This document shows, piece by piece, positions 42,661-51,645 of a stretch of 64,000 nucleotides of DNA; position 1 is the first letter of the stretch, and each line of letters starts with the position of its first letter. Made by a program: the position numbers and the translations under genes. The notes under the pieces were generated by a model, which saw only the letters and a program-made list of their open reading frames with translations, searched no databases and was not told the DNA's origin. The DNA is taken from contig NZ_CP101466.1 of NCBI RefSeq assembly GCF_024362385.1, positions 1,922,001 through 1,986,000 of the forward strand, given 5' to 3'. Source of the DNA: Arthrobacter sp. DNA4. GTDB taxonomy: Bacteria > Actinomycetota > Actinomycetes > Actinomycetales > Micrococcaceae.

Positions 42661-45141
42661 ATGGAATTCCTCACCGACGCAGCAAAAACCGACCACAGCA
42701 CCGACGCACGACTGAAGTCCCTGATGGCTGAACTGACACTTGCGGAAAAGATCCAACTGCTGACGGGACGTGATTTCTGGACTACCTGGCCACTCGAAAA
42801 GATCGGGCTGCGGCGCATGCTCTTCTCAGACGGTCCGACGGGCGTCCGCGGTGAAGTCTGGGACGAGCGTGAGCCGTCCATGAACTTTCCATCAGCTGCC
42901 GCCATCAGCTCCTCGTGGGATCGGGCCATCGCCGACCGGCTTGGGGCGGCGTCGGCTGTTGAAGCCCGGCGCAAGGGAGTGGACGTGGTCCTGGGGCCGA
43001 CGATCAACCTGCACCGTTCCCCGCTGGGGGGAAGGCACTTCGAAGCATTCAGTGAAGACCCGGTGCTGACAGCCGAGCTGGCGGCCGCCTACGTGTCAGG
43101 TGTGCAGCGCAATGGTGTGGGCGCCACCCCCAAGCACTACGTGGCCAACGATTCTGAAACTGACAGGTTCACCGTCGATGTCAAGGTGGGGGACCGGCCA
43201 CTGCGGGAGCTTTATCTTCTCGCATTCGAAAAGGCCATCGTTGAATCGAAAGCGTGGCTGGTGATGAGTGCGTACAACTCCATTAACGGCATCACCGCGA
43301 CCGAAAACGACCTTCTGGAAACCCCCTTGAACAGCGAATGGGGTTTCGACGGCGTGGTCATCAGCGACTGGACTGCAGTCCGCAGCATCGACAGTGCCGC
43401 CGCTTCCCAGGACCTCGTTATGCCGGGGCCGGATGGCCCCTGGGGTGAAGCCCTCGTCGTGGCGGTGAAAGCCGACCGGATTCCGGAATCCGCGATCGAG
43501 CGGAAGGTGTTGCGGATTCTGCAGCTCGCCGCCCGGGTGGGTGCCCTGGAAGGCTTCGAGGCCGTCCGGCCCGAACCCGCGGACCGGGAGGACCTTGTCG
43601 CGTTCGCCCGGGAAGCCTCTATTGCGGGTACCGTGATGGTGAAAAACGACGGCCTGCTTCCACTGGATCCAACCGCGGTCCGAAAGGTTTCGGTCATCGG
43701 ACACAACGCACGCTACGCCCGCACACAGGGCGGCGGCTCCGCCACGGTGGTTCCCGAAAGAATAGTCACGCCCCTGGACGGGATCCGCGCTGCTTTCGGT
43801 CCAGACAACGTCAGTTACACAGTGGGAGCGGTAGTGCAGGAAGGGATCGCGGAATTCCCCCTGGAACAAATCACCAATCCGGTCACCGGAGCCCCCGGCA
43901 TCAGAGTTCGCTTTTTGGACGCCAACGGTCACGAGCTCTTCACCGAGGACCGACGCTCTACAGCGCTGGTCTGGTTCGGAGGAGACGCACCCATCTCGAC
44001 AGCATCGACGGTTCAGTTCCACACCATCTACACACCGCACGAGACCGGCACCATTCGGCTCGGCTTCTCCAGCGTGGGGCATGGCCGTATTTTCGTGAAT
44101 GGCGTACTTGTCCATGACGCCACGGTTGAAGCTGTTGGAACGGACCTGGGGGCCGCATTGCTCGCGCCGCCAGCAGCCTCGGTTCCGGTGGACGTGGTCG
44201 AGGGCACCCCACTCAACGTACGGGTAGAACTCACCAGCAAGACGGCAGGGGCACTATCGAACACGCTCGGAATCACGATTGGTACCGAAGCCGACAATGC
44301 GGACCCCGACGGCCTCATTACCGCAGCGGTGGAAGCTGCGCGCGCTGCCGACGTTGCGGTCGTCGTAGTGGGCACCAATTCCCGCGTTGAGTCCGAGGGA
44401 TACGACCGTTCCTCCCTCGAACTCCCCGGCACGCAGGACCGTTTGGTCCACGCCGTGGCGGCTGCCAACCCCCGCACTGTCGTCATCGTGAACTCCGGTT
44501 CGCCTGTCCTGATGCCTTGGCGCGACGAAGTAGCGGCGACCTTGATCGGCTACTTCGGCGGTCAAGAGTTCGGCCATGCACTTGCCGACATCCTGACGGG
44601 GGAAGCCGAGCCCGGGGGCCGACTGCCCACCACATGGCCCGCACGCCGGGAGGACGTGCCCGTCATCAATGTCACGCCCGAGGCCGACGGGACCCTCACC
44701 TACGACGAAGGGATCCATATCGGCTACCGTGCCTGGCTCAAGGCCGAAAGGACGCCGACATACGAATTTGGGTACGGGCTTGGCTACACGCACTGGAACC
44801 TGGATTCCGTGGATGCCCCGGCCACAGCCACGGCGGATACAGCTCTTCCAGTCACCATCGCACTTACGAATAGCGGCGCCCGCGCCGGCAAGAACGTCGT
44901 GCAGGTATACGCGGAAAGGCCAGACTCCGCCGTCGACCGCCCTATCCGATGGCTTGTCGCCTCCGTTCCTGTATGGGCAGAAGCCGTCGAAACCGTTACA
45001 GCCAGTGTGGACGTCCCCACCCGGCTCCTTGCGTACTGGGACAACGGCTGGACCTACGAGCCGGGCATGTACACCCTCCGCATCGGCACCTCCGTCAACG
45101 AACTCCCGCTGCAGGCAACGCTGGAACTTGTCCAGGACTAG
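42661..45141 (+). CDS. GH3 beta-glucosidase with PA14-like insert
   Basis: The product has 826 residues. The GH3 barrel holds the conserved KHY (158-160) and the nucleophile Asp236 in GVVISDW; the second alpha/beta domain begins near ASIAGTVMVKNDG and contains QGGGSATVVP. Residues about 400-560 form a PA14-like beta insert that usually shapes substrate choice, and a fibronectin-III-like C-terminal domain closes the protein. There is no signal peptide, so it is cytosolic and acts on imported glycosides. The ABC transporter upstream and the esterases downstream suggest a locus for acylated or aryl beta-glucosides. Confidence 0.93.
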   Translation: MEFLTDAAKTDHSTDARLKSLMAELTLAEKIQLLTGRDFWTTWPLEKIGLRRMLFSDGPTGVRGEVWDEREPSMNFPSAAAISSSWDRAIADRLGAASAVEARRKGVDVVLGPTINLHRSPLGGRHFEAFSEDPVLTAELAAAYVSGVQRNGVGATPKHYVANDSETDRFTVDVKVGDRPLRELYLLAFEKAIVESKAWLVMSAYNSINGITATENDLLETPLNSEWGFDGVVISDWTAVRSIDSAAASQDLVMPGPDGPWGEALVVAVKADRIPESAIERKVLRILQLAARVGALEGFEAVRPEPADREDLVAFAREASIAGTVMVKNDGLLPLDPTAVRKVSVIGHNARYARTQGGGSATVVPERIVTPLDGIRAAFGPDNVSYTVGAVVQEGIAEFPLEQITNPVTGAPGIRVRFLDANGHELFTEDRRSTALVWFGGDAPISTASTVQFHTIYTPHETGTIRLGFSSVGHGRIFVNGVLVHDATVEAVGTDLGAALLAPPAASVPVDVVEGTPLNVRVELTSKTAGALSNTLGITIGTEADNADPDGLITAAVEAARAADVAVVVVGTNSRVESEGYDRSSLELPGTQDRLVHAVAAANPRTVVIVNSGSPVLMPWRDEVAATLIGYFGGQEFGHALADILTGEAEPGGRLPTTWPARREDVPVINVTPEADGTLTYDEGIHIGYRAWLKAERTPTYEFGYGLGYTHWNLDSVDAPATATADTALPVTIALTNSGARAGKNVVQVYAERPDSAVDRPIRWLVASVPVWAEAVETVTASVDVPTRLLAYWDNGWTYEPGMYTLRIGTSVNELPLQATLELVQD

Positions 45142-45170
45142 GGCCCCTCAAGAGAAGGAACGACAAAGAC

Positions 45171-46156
45171 ATGGCCGATACAGGCACGCAAGTCCCGAGT
45201 ACATCAATGGTAAGCCAGCTGATCCGCGGCCTGGAGCTGAACGGGCCCTTCCCGGACCCCAGAACTGACACAGACCACCAGTCACTTGTGTCCATCTATC
45301 CGGAGTTGGTCGCTGTATCTGCAGTCGACATTGATGTCCCGACCCCCGAGGGCCGGGTCCCCGGACGCCTGTACCGTTGTCCCGGCGAAGCCCTGGCTGG
45401 ACTCGTCTGGGTCCACGGTGGGGCCTTCATTGCCGGCGACCTGGACATGCCCGAGGCGCACTGGGTCAGCCTCTACCTCGCCTCGCACGGAATTTCAGTG
45501 CTGTCACTGGACTATCGCAAGGCCCTTCACGGCGTGAAGTATCCGGCCCCGTCAAACGACGTACTCGCCGGTTGGCGCTGGGCAAGTGAGAATCTTGAAT
45601 CTCTGGGGTTGCAGACTGTGGGAGACCTTCATCTTGGCGGGGCAAGCGCCGGCGCCGCGCTGACTGCCGCGCTGACGGGACGGCTGAGGGACGAATCCGG
45701 GCAGATGCCTGCTTCCTTGCTGCTCGCATACCCTCTCGTCCACGCCGAGCTTCCCCCGCTCAACGAGGATCTGCGCGGGAAGATGGCCGGCGTTCCCGCT
45801 GACCTTGCCTTCGGGCCGGACTTCATCCGGGACATCAACCTGAATTTCGCCGGCAGTGAGGACACGTTCAAGGACGCGCATGCGTTCGCCGGGGAGGGCG
45901 ACGTCAAGGGTTTTCCCCCGTCTACATCATCAATTCCGAATCTGACACCCTGCGCGCCTCAGGGGAACTCTTCGCAGCCCAACTGGAAGCCGCAGGAGTG
46001 CCAGTCCGCATGGAGATGGAACCGGACAGCATGCACGGACACCTGGACCATCCCCACACAGGACCAGCCAAACACTCCGTTGAGCAAATGCTCGCCTGGC
46101 TCCGCGGTGCCGCCGGGACGGCAGCACCGGGCAGCCAGTCGCCGGTCCACCACTAG
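45171..46156 (+). pseudogene. HGG-type alpha/beta-hydrolase (acetyl-esterase/HSL family), one-base frameshift
   Basis: The coherent protein is about 328 residues: oxyanion motif VHGGAF (about 81-86), nucleophile Ser159 in GASAG, then Asp in ESDTL and His in SMHGHLDHP. These last two lie in a different frame, reached only by adding one base near 45917-45921, where CCCCC should probably be CCCCCC. As written, the frame changes to unrelated sequence after KGFPP and loses Asp and His. The correct C-terminus ends at TAG 46154-46156, 24 bases before the next gene. A short homopolymer makes sequencing error or slippage plausible. Likely role: removing acyl groups from imported glycosides or their products (inference). 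Confidence 0.82.
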
Positions 46157-46180
46157 TTTCCAAGGAAAGGTCCGAAGCAT

Positions 46181-47347
46181 ATGTCAGCCGTCACGGCTCC
46201 TGCCAAAAGCCAGTCCACAGGCACCGTCGCACCCGGGTTCGAGGACGTACAGGCCCAGTTTGATGCCTATCTCGCCGAGGACCTCAATTACAGCGCCCAG
46301 CTGGCCGTGTACTGGAAGGACCACCTCGTGGTTGATCTGGTCGGTGGAGACGGCCTGGAACGCGACACGTTGACGGGAACGTTCTCGGCGACAAAAGGCG
46401 TCGCCGCAATAGCCCTGGCGACGCTGGTCAGCTCAGGACAGCTGGACCTTGATCAAACGGTGGTTCACTATTGGCCGGAATTTGGCGCCAACGGAAAAGA
46501 ACGGGTGCTTGTCCGCGAGCTCTTGTCGCACCAGGCTGGACTGATCAACGTGGACGCGGGGCTGGAAACCGCGGACATACTGGACTCCCGCCGCGCGGCA
46601 CCCAAACTCGCGACGCAACGGCCGTACTGGCGCCCGGGATCAAGCTTCGGTTATCACGGCCTGACCATCGGATCCGTCATCGAGGAACTGGTGCGGCGGA
46701 TTACGGGCCTGACCTTGCAGGAACTCTACGAGAACACCGTCCGCGCACCCCGGGACATTGACTTTTGGCTCGGCCTGCCGGAATCAGAAGAGGATCGGTT
46801 CGAAGCAGTACGTCCCGCGCAACCTACGACCGAACAGCTTGAAATCATGTCCGCAAGCCAGATGTCGCCGGATGGTCTTGGCGCCCTGATGTTCAACGGT
46901 GTCAACAGCCTTGTACCGCCAAACCTGGGTCCCTACTCACCCAATCGCCGCGAAGTGCGGGCGGCTGGCCCTGCCGCAGTTGGCGGTATCGGATCGGCAA
47001 GGGGGCTGGCGCAGGTTTACGCAGCAGCCATTGGCCTGACGGGGGATGCCCTCGTAGACTCCGATACTGTTGCGGCAATGGGGCAGCAGCAGGTGTGGGG
47101 AGTGGACAGGGTCCTGAATTTCCCGGCGTCGTTCGGTGTCGTTTTCATGAAGCCCCACCCAGGCTCTGATTTTGGCAGCTACCAGGCGTTTGGCCATGAT
47201 GGTGCCGGTGGGGCGCTCGGGTACGCTGACCCGCTGTACGGCATCAGCTTTGGCTATATCCCGCTCCAGATGCAACTGCCGGGCGGCGCGGATGCCAGGG
47301 CGATCCACCTCTCGCAAACCGTGAGGGCTGCTGTCCGCCAGAGCTAG
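46181..47347 (+). CDS. Beta-lactamase-fold serine esterase (EstB-like)
   Basis: The product has 388 residues. The SxxK motif is Ser69-x-x-Lys72 (FSATKG), a Tyr follows in FGYHGLTIG, and the third motif is FGHDGAGG. This is the class C beta-lactamase/EstB esterase group, which hydrolyses small esters and lactones rather than beta-lactams in most cases. GGAAAGG lies 10 bases upstream. It is the last gene before a strong terminator and ends the transporter/glucosidase operon. Confidence 0.88.
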   Translation: MSAVTAPAKSQSTGTVAPGFEDVQAQFDAYLAEDLNYSAQLAVYWKDHLVVDLVGGDGLERDTLTGTFSATKGVAAIALATLVSSGQLDLDQTVVHYWPEFGANGKERVLVRELLSHQAGLINVDAGLETADILDSRRAAPKLATQRPYWRPGSSFGYHGLTIGSVIEELVRRITGLTLQELYENTVRAPRDIDFWLGLPESEEDRFEAVRPAQPTTEQLEIMSASQMSPDGLGALMFNGVNSLVPPNLGPYSPNRREVRAAGPAAVGGIGSARGLAQVYAAAIGLTGDALVDSDTVAAMGQQQVWGVDRVLNFPASFGVVFMKPHPGSDFGSYQAFGHDGAGGALGYADPLYGISFGYIPLQMQLPGGADARAIHLSQTVRAAVRQS

Positions 47348-47354
47348 GCGCAAG

Positions 47355-47384
47355 GGAGCCATGGCCGTCTCTGGCCATGGCTCC
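47355..47384. terminator. Bidirectional terminator
   Basis: A perfect 12-base stem (GGAGCCATGGCC / GGCCATGGCTCC) with a 6-base loop sits between the convergent esterase and carboxylesterase genes. Confidence 0.8.
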
Positions 47385-47392
47385 GCGGAATG

Positions 47393-48561
47393 TCAGGCGT
47401 TCCCGCTGCCTGCGGGGAGCGTGGCGTAGGCGTGGCTTGTCTGCAGGATTCCGGTGACGACATCAAGCTCAGCGTCGTTCCGTGGTCCATAGATCATGAC
47501 CATTCCCCGGGCAAGCCGGATCCCGGCCAGGGGATGAGCCACGCCCCAACCTTTGGCTATGGCCTCGCGGGCAAGGGCCGGAGGCAGGGCCGTATGCAGT
47601 GATCCATCGTACTCGGGGTGGAGGTGCGCAAACTCTCCGGCCTGTGGAACGAGGAATGCGTCAAGCGGCGCCCGTGCGTCGCGTTCGACCATGAACCCGG
47701 ATGCACCGGGCACGGAGATGGCTGACTGGCGTGCAGTTACCCCGGGCAAGGCGAGGACACGGTCCAGGAGCCGCTCCCGGACGTGGCGCGGGCTATTGTC
47801 GGAGCGCTGCTCCTGCGGTATCGACCAGGAAACATCGGGGCGAGCGCCGGAACGAACCGGGAGCGCGCCGTCGGGAAAGGCGTTCCAGGTGCCATCGTCG
47901 GACGGCAGAGTGCCGCGGGAGGCGAGGAAGTGCAAACGCTCCGCGATCCAGCCGCCAAGCTCCGCAACAGTGTCATTGGTGAGGCCGTGGCCGCCAAGCC
48001 GGGATCGCGGCGGGCGTAGCTGGGTGCGCCGGAATCACCGAGCAGGTAGGTCCACGTTCGGTCCAGGAGCTCGCGGGGGATGACAGTGTCGGTCTCGCCT
48101 TGGGCAACGAAAACCGGCACCCCGGCCAAGCGGGCAGGTGAAGTTGGGACGCCGGCGTCGAACGGTAATGTTCCGTTGAGGATGGCAGCGCCTGCGAAAC
48201 GCTGTGGATCGGACAGGAGCAGACCTCCTGCAAAGGCTGCGCCGCCGCTGAAGCCGACGAGTATCACCTGGCGACCCGGAGGTGCCACGTTGTCGAGCCA
48301 CTTGCGGAACCAAGCCATCGTCTGATTGAGGGACTCCGCCACCGGACGGCCGATTCCACGGTTGGCAAACCAGGCGTAGCCCCCTCCGGCCGGAATCGGT
48401 GCGCGGACAGCGGCATACGACGGGCCCGCTGGCAAGTGTCCGGCCAAACCGATGATGCCGGTCTCGTCCGCGCCGCGTCCATGCAGCAGCACCACCAGGG
48501 GACGGTCGGTGGTGTCAGGGGTGTGCCAGACAACCGTGGGTTCGTCGAAGGCGTTATTCAT
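47393..48561 (-). pseudogene. Carboxylesterase (MhqD-like) fused to a DUF5519 domain, one-base frameshift
   Basis: The first 190 codons encode a phospholipase/carboxylesterase: VVLLHGRGADE, nucleophile in GFSGGAAFAGG, Asp in QGETDTVIP. The catalytic His should follow as LGGHGLT, but this is read only if one base is added near 47994-47996 (GG to GGG on the coding strand). Beyond that point the other frame encodes the His and then a domain of about 170 residues with AISVPGASGF, EFAHLHPEYDGSLH and GMVMIYGPRNDAEL, matching DUF5519 (luciferase-like). The summed length (389 codons) fits a single fused gene. The ATG overlaps the VOC-gene stop (ATGA). Confidence 0.8.
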
Positions 48562-49082
48562 TGGTTGTCCTCATCAGGATTAGTTTCGGTGATTCGGCCA
48601 GCGGTGGGTACACCGGACCATCTGCGCAGTTCGTCGTCGAGCTCCAGCGGCTCAACGGGCGCGGTGTTCGCGTACTCGCCCCAATGCTGGCGGGGAAGCA
48701 TCCACATAAGTTCGAACTCGTTGCCGTCCGGATCCGCCCCGTAGACGCTTTTCGTGGCCCCGTGGCTGGATTGACCTGTGTACGCGCCGGCTTCTTCCAA
48801 GGTCCTTCGGGCTTCCGCTAGCTCTTCGATGGTGTCCAGCTGCCAGGCAAGGTGGTAGAGCCCGACGGCGCCACGCACCTTGGGCGGCGCGGTATCGCCT
48901 ACCCCGAAGAGGCCGAGGTCGTGGTGGTTACCGGAGCGCGGAAGCCTCAGGAAGGACGCGTTGGCGCGCGGTTCGCGGGCGACGACTTCCATTCCGAAGA
49001 GCTGGGTATAAAAGCGTTCGGCCCTGGCAAGGTCGGTGACGAAGAGTACGGCATGGTTCAGCCGGACGGGTGAGACTGGCAT
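48558..49082 (-). CDS. VOC-family dioxygenase-like protein (MhqO/MhqE-like)
   Basis: The product has 174 residues. It is a single VOC unit pair with metal ligands His in RLNHAVLF, His in LYHLAW and Glu in EFELMW, the pattern of extradiol-type dioxygenases. In the Bacillus MhqR regulon, VOC dioxygenases of this kind work with a carboxylesterase and a DoxX protein against hydroquinones. The gene comes first in a two-gene operon with the carboxylesterase. No strong ribosome site is visible. Confidence 0.85.
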   Translation of the reverse strand: MPVSPVRLNHAVLFVTDLARAERFYTQLFGMEVVAREPRANASFLRLPRSGNHHDLGLFGVGDTAPPKVRGAVGLYHLAWQLDTIEELAEARRTLEEAGAYTGQSSHGATKSVYGADPDGNEFELMWMLPRQHWGEYANTAPVEPLELDDELRRWSGVPTAGRITETNPDEDNQ

Positions 49083-49194
49083 CGGAAGGTGGTTCTTTCT
49101 CGGTACGGAAGCCGCGCCCGTGGTCCGGGAGCCGGCCTATTAGCCGACCGGTTCCCGGAAAGTACGGTGGTGCGGAGTCGGGTTGACTGCCTGT

Positions 49195-49770
49195 TTAGGC
49201 CTTGACGGCGAAGCCGCCGGTCCAGGCGATCTTTTCACCGGCGGCAAGGGCGATCTGCAGGAAGCCCGTTGCCTCCAGCTCCCGTGCCCGGCGCAGCGAT
49301 CCGGCGTCGATGGCGCGCAGCCCGGCGGCGGAGATGAGCCCGGCGAGCCGGGTCTTCGCGTCCGCGTCGTCCCCGGCGATCAGCACTGTAGTGGGCTGCC
49401 CGGCGATTTCGCCCGAGGCCAGGGTGGCTGCGAAGGTGGTGTTGAACGCCTTCACTACGCTGGAGTTGGGAAGCGCGGCCTGGATCTGGGCGGTGGCTGA
49501 GGAATCGGCCGGCACGGTCAGGGAGTCGAAGGTTTCGAAGTTCAGCGGATTCGTGATGTCAACAATGATCTTGCCGGCGAGCTGCTCGCCACGCTGGGCC
49601 AGGATCTCCTGCACGGCCGGGTAGGGAACGGCCAGAACGACAATCTCTCCGGTAATGGTCTTGTCGGTGTCCCCGCTGCCGAGGACCTGGACGGTATTGC
49701 CGCCCTTCTCTGCGATGCCGGCGATAGCCGAGCCCATGTTGCCTTGTCCGAGGATGCTTACTGCAGTCAT
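49195..49770 (-). CDS. NAD(P)-binding oxidoreductase, F420-reductase-like fold
   Basis: The product has 191 residues. The Rossmann motif GQGNMGSAIA is at residues 8-17, with VLAVPYPAV, IIVDITNPLN, VVKAFNTTF and a C-terminal ARELEATGFLQIAL. This is the F420-dependent NADP reductase-like group, which also contains quinone or ferric reductases. AAGGAG lies 6 bases upstream. It is divergent from the MarR gene with two TTG-N6-CAA dyads between them, so it is probably MarR-controlled. Confidence 0.87.
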   Translation of the reverse strand: MTAVSILGQGNMGSAIAGIAEKGGNTVQVLGSGDTDKTITGEIVVLAVPYPAVQEILAQRGEQLAGKIIVDITNPLNFETFDSLTVPADSSATAQIQAALPNSSVVKAFNTTFAATLASGEIAGQPTTVLIAGDDADAKTRLAGLISAAGLRAIDAGSLRRARELEATGFLQIALAAGEKIAWTGGFAVKA

Positions 49771-49801
49771 AACGGTCTCCTTTGTGTGCAGGCCCCATTG
49801 G

Positions 49802-49849
49802 TTGAGGCTTCAACTAAATAGTAGCGCCCGAAGTTAGTTGTTGCAACAA
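49802..49849. promoter_or_regulatory. Paired MarR operator candidates in the divergent promoter
   Basis: Two TTG-N6-CAA dyads: 49802-49813 (TTGAGGCTTCAA) and 49838-49849 (TTGTTGCAACAA, perfect palindrome, extending to 14 bases). Their centres are 36 bases apart. The same motif pair occurs at the DoxX promoter. Confidence 0.7.
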
Positions 49850-49872
49850 CCAATTTGGGGAAGAATGAAGGC

Positions 49873-50370
49873 ATGGAGACACGATGGCTTACAAGGGATG
49901 AATTGGCCGCCTGGGTGCGGCTGTATACGGTGGTCGAGCTGCTGCCGAATGCGCTTGACTCCCAGCTCCGCCGCGACGCGGATCTGACGAACTTCGAGTA
50001 CTACGTGCTCGCCATGCTTTCGGAAGCTCCGCGGCAGACGCTGAGGATGACAGATCTGGCAGCGCAGACGAGCGCCACGCTGGCGCGCCTGTCCCACGTA
50101 GTAAAGCGTCTTGAAGCACGCGGCCTGGTGGAGCGCTTTCCGTGCCCCGAGGATCGGCGTGCAACCAACGCCCGCCTCACCGCCGGGGGGCAGCGCAAAA
50201 TTGTCGAGACCGCGCCCGGGCATGTGGAAAACGTGCGGCGGAACGTTATCGATGCACTAACTCCGGAGCAGCTCGGTCAGTTGCGGGGGATTGCCGATGC
50301 CTTGTTGGAGAAGCTCGACCCTGACGCAGCGATGGCCCCTCTGTACCGCCGGCATGACGGGCCTGAGTGA
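49873..50370 (+). CDS. MarR-family repressor (MhqR-like position)
   Basis: The product has 165 residues. The winged helix is complete: LRMTDLAAQTSATLARLSHVVKRLEARGLVERFPCPEDRRATNARLT. MarR proteins of this type sense phenols, quinones or salicylate. ATG 49873 is chosen (GGGGAAG 9 bases upstream); TTG 49855 would add 6 residues. The paired dyads upstream and at the DoxX promoter suggest autoregulation and control of the reductase and DoxX genes. Confidence 0.9.
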   Translation: METRWLTRDELAAWVRLYTVVELLPNALDSQLRRDADLTNFEYYVLAMLSEAPRQTLRMTDLAAQTSATLARLSHVVKRLEARGLVERFPCPEDRRATNARLTAGGQRKIVETAPGHVENVRRNVIDALTPEQLGQLRGIADALLEKLDPDAAMAPLYRRHDGPE

Positions 50371-50415
50371 GTTTGGCTATAGGGGGCGGCGCCAAAGCGG
50401 GCCCCGTGAAAATAG

Positions 50416-50461
50416 TTGACGCGACAAGTAATCTGCCATAGGCTATTACTTGAAACATCAA
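50416..50461 (+). promoter_or_regulatory. DoxX promoter with paired MarR operators
   Basis: TTGACG (50416-50421), a 17-base spacer and TAGGCT (50439-50444) form a sigma-A-type promoter. TTG-N6-CAA dyads at 50416-50427 and 50450-50461, centres 34 bases apart, cover the -35 and the start region. A further inverted repeat CAAGTAAT/ATTACTTG (50425-50432, 50445-50452) is nested between. Confidence 0.7.
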
Positions 50462-50521
50462 CTTATTCCTTTTGAAGACCGCTACTGCAGGCTTCAGAAG
50501 GCGAGAAAAGAGGACCGCACC

Positions 50522-50974
50522 ATGACTTCTCCGATTCAGCCCGCTGCCACCCAGTCCAACATCGCCCGCACAGTCCTGCGCCTCGTTGTGGGCGTTATCT
50601 TCTTCGCCCATGGCTGGCAGAAGATCTTCGACTACACCATCCCCGGCACCCAGGCAGCGTTCGCACAGATGGGGGTACCGGCCGCGCAGCTGGTTGCTCC
50701 GGCGATCGGCTTCCTGGAACTCCTTGGGGGCGCCGCCATCATTGTCGGCGTGCTGGTTCGTCCCGTGGCCATCCTCCTGGCACTGGACATGCTTGGCGCC
50801 CTCTTCCTGGTGCACGCCCCGGCCGGAATCTTCGCTGACAAAGGTGGTTACGAACTCGTACTCGTCCTGGCGGCCGTCGCCGCAGCCCTCGCCATCGTCG
50901 GGGCAGGCCGATTCTCCGTCGACGCTTTGCTCTTTGGTCGTAACGGTAACCGTACCCTGGCAGCCCTGGCCTAA
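50522..50974 (+). CDS. DoxX-family membrane protein (MhqP-like)
   Basis: The product has 150 residues with four transmembrane helices. The opening ARTVLRLVVGVIFFAHGWQKIFDY and LELLGGAAIIVGVLVRPVA are typical DoxX. The family supports quinone/thiol homeostasis; in Bacillus it is MhqP. AGGA lies 7 bases before ATG 50522. It has its own MarR-type promoter and a strong terminator after it. Confidence 0.88.
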   Translation: MTSPIQPAATQSNIARTVLRLVVGVIFFAHGWQKIFDYTIPGTQAAFAQMGVPAAQLVAPAIGFLELLGGAAIIVGVLVRPVAILLALDMLGALFLVHAPAGIFADKGGYELVLVLAAVAAALAIVGAGRFSVDALLFGRNGNRTLAALA

Positions 50975-51000
50975 GCGGCAGCCAAACTCATAAACGACGA

Positions 51001-51038
51001 ATGGCGCCGGCACCCGCATAAGCGGATGCCGGCGCCAT
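51001..51038. terminator. Bidirectional terminator between DoxX and adk
   Basis: A perfect 12-base stem (51001-51012 with 51027-51038) encloses an inner CCGC-ATAA-GCGG stem. It sits between convergent genes and would end the seven-gene salicylate operon on the minus strand. Confidence 0.85.
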
Positions 51039-51049
51039 TTCGCTGAAGG

Positions 51050-51628
51050 CTAGATGGCCTGTACTGCCTTGATGGCCTGCATCACGCGGTTGGTGACCTC
51101 GTCGATGCCGCCGACGCCGTCGACCTGGGTGAGTATGCCGCGCTCGGCGTACTTCGCCACCACGGGTTCGGTCTGCTCGTTGTACAGGTCCAGGCGGTGG
51201 CGGATGACGGCTTCGTTGTCGTCGCTCCGGCCCGTTTCCTTGGCACGGCCCAGGAGGCGGTGCACCAGCTCTTTGTCGTCGGCGGTGAGCTGCAGGACTA
51301 CGTCGAGCTTCTCGTCAGCGTCAGCGAGGATCTCGTCCAGGTAGTCCACCTGCGCGGTGGTGCGCGGGTAGCCGTCCAGCAGGAAGCCGTTCTCGACATC
51401 GGACTCGTTCAGGCGGTCACGGACCATCATGTTGGTTACGCTGTCCGGGACGAAGTCGCCGTTGTCCATGTACTTCTTTGCCTTGACGCCCAGCGGGGTG
51501 CCACTCTTCACGTTGGCACGGAAGATGTCGCCGGTGGAGATGGCCACAACGCCGAGGCGCTCTGAAATCCGCTCCGCCTGCGTTCCTTTTCCTGAACCGG
51601 GAGGTCCAATAATCAGCATTCTCGTCAT
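51050..51628 (-). CDS. adk: Adenylate kinase within the salicylate/gentisate operon
   Basis: The product has 192 residues. It has the P-loop GPPGSGKGTQ (8-17), AISTGDIFR, GFLLDGYPRT and a short LID (RLLGRAKETGRSDD), the actinobacterial short form. It converts AMP and ATP to two ADP. ATG 51628 follows AGGGG. It is the last gene of the catabolic operon, 17 bases after the isomerase gene. The AMP-forming ligase of the same operon makes AMP from each salicylate, so a dedicated kinase is a sensible partner (inference). Chromosomal adk normally sits with secY, so this is an extra copy or a relocated one. Confidence 0.92.
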   Translation of the reverse strand: MTRMLIIGPPGSGKGTQAERISERLGVVAISTGDIFRANVKSGTPLGVKAKKYMDNGDFVPDSVTNMMVRDRLNESDVENGFLLDGYPRTTAQVDYLDEILADADEKLDVVLQLTADDKELVHRLLGRAKETGRSDDNEAVIRHRLDLYNEQTEPVVAKYAERGILTQVDGVGGIDEVTNRVMQAIKAVQAI

Positions 51629-51645
51629 CGCAAAAGCCCCTCGCC

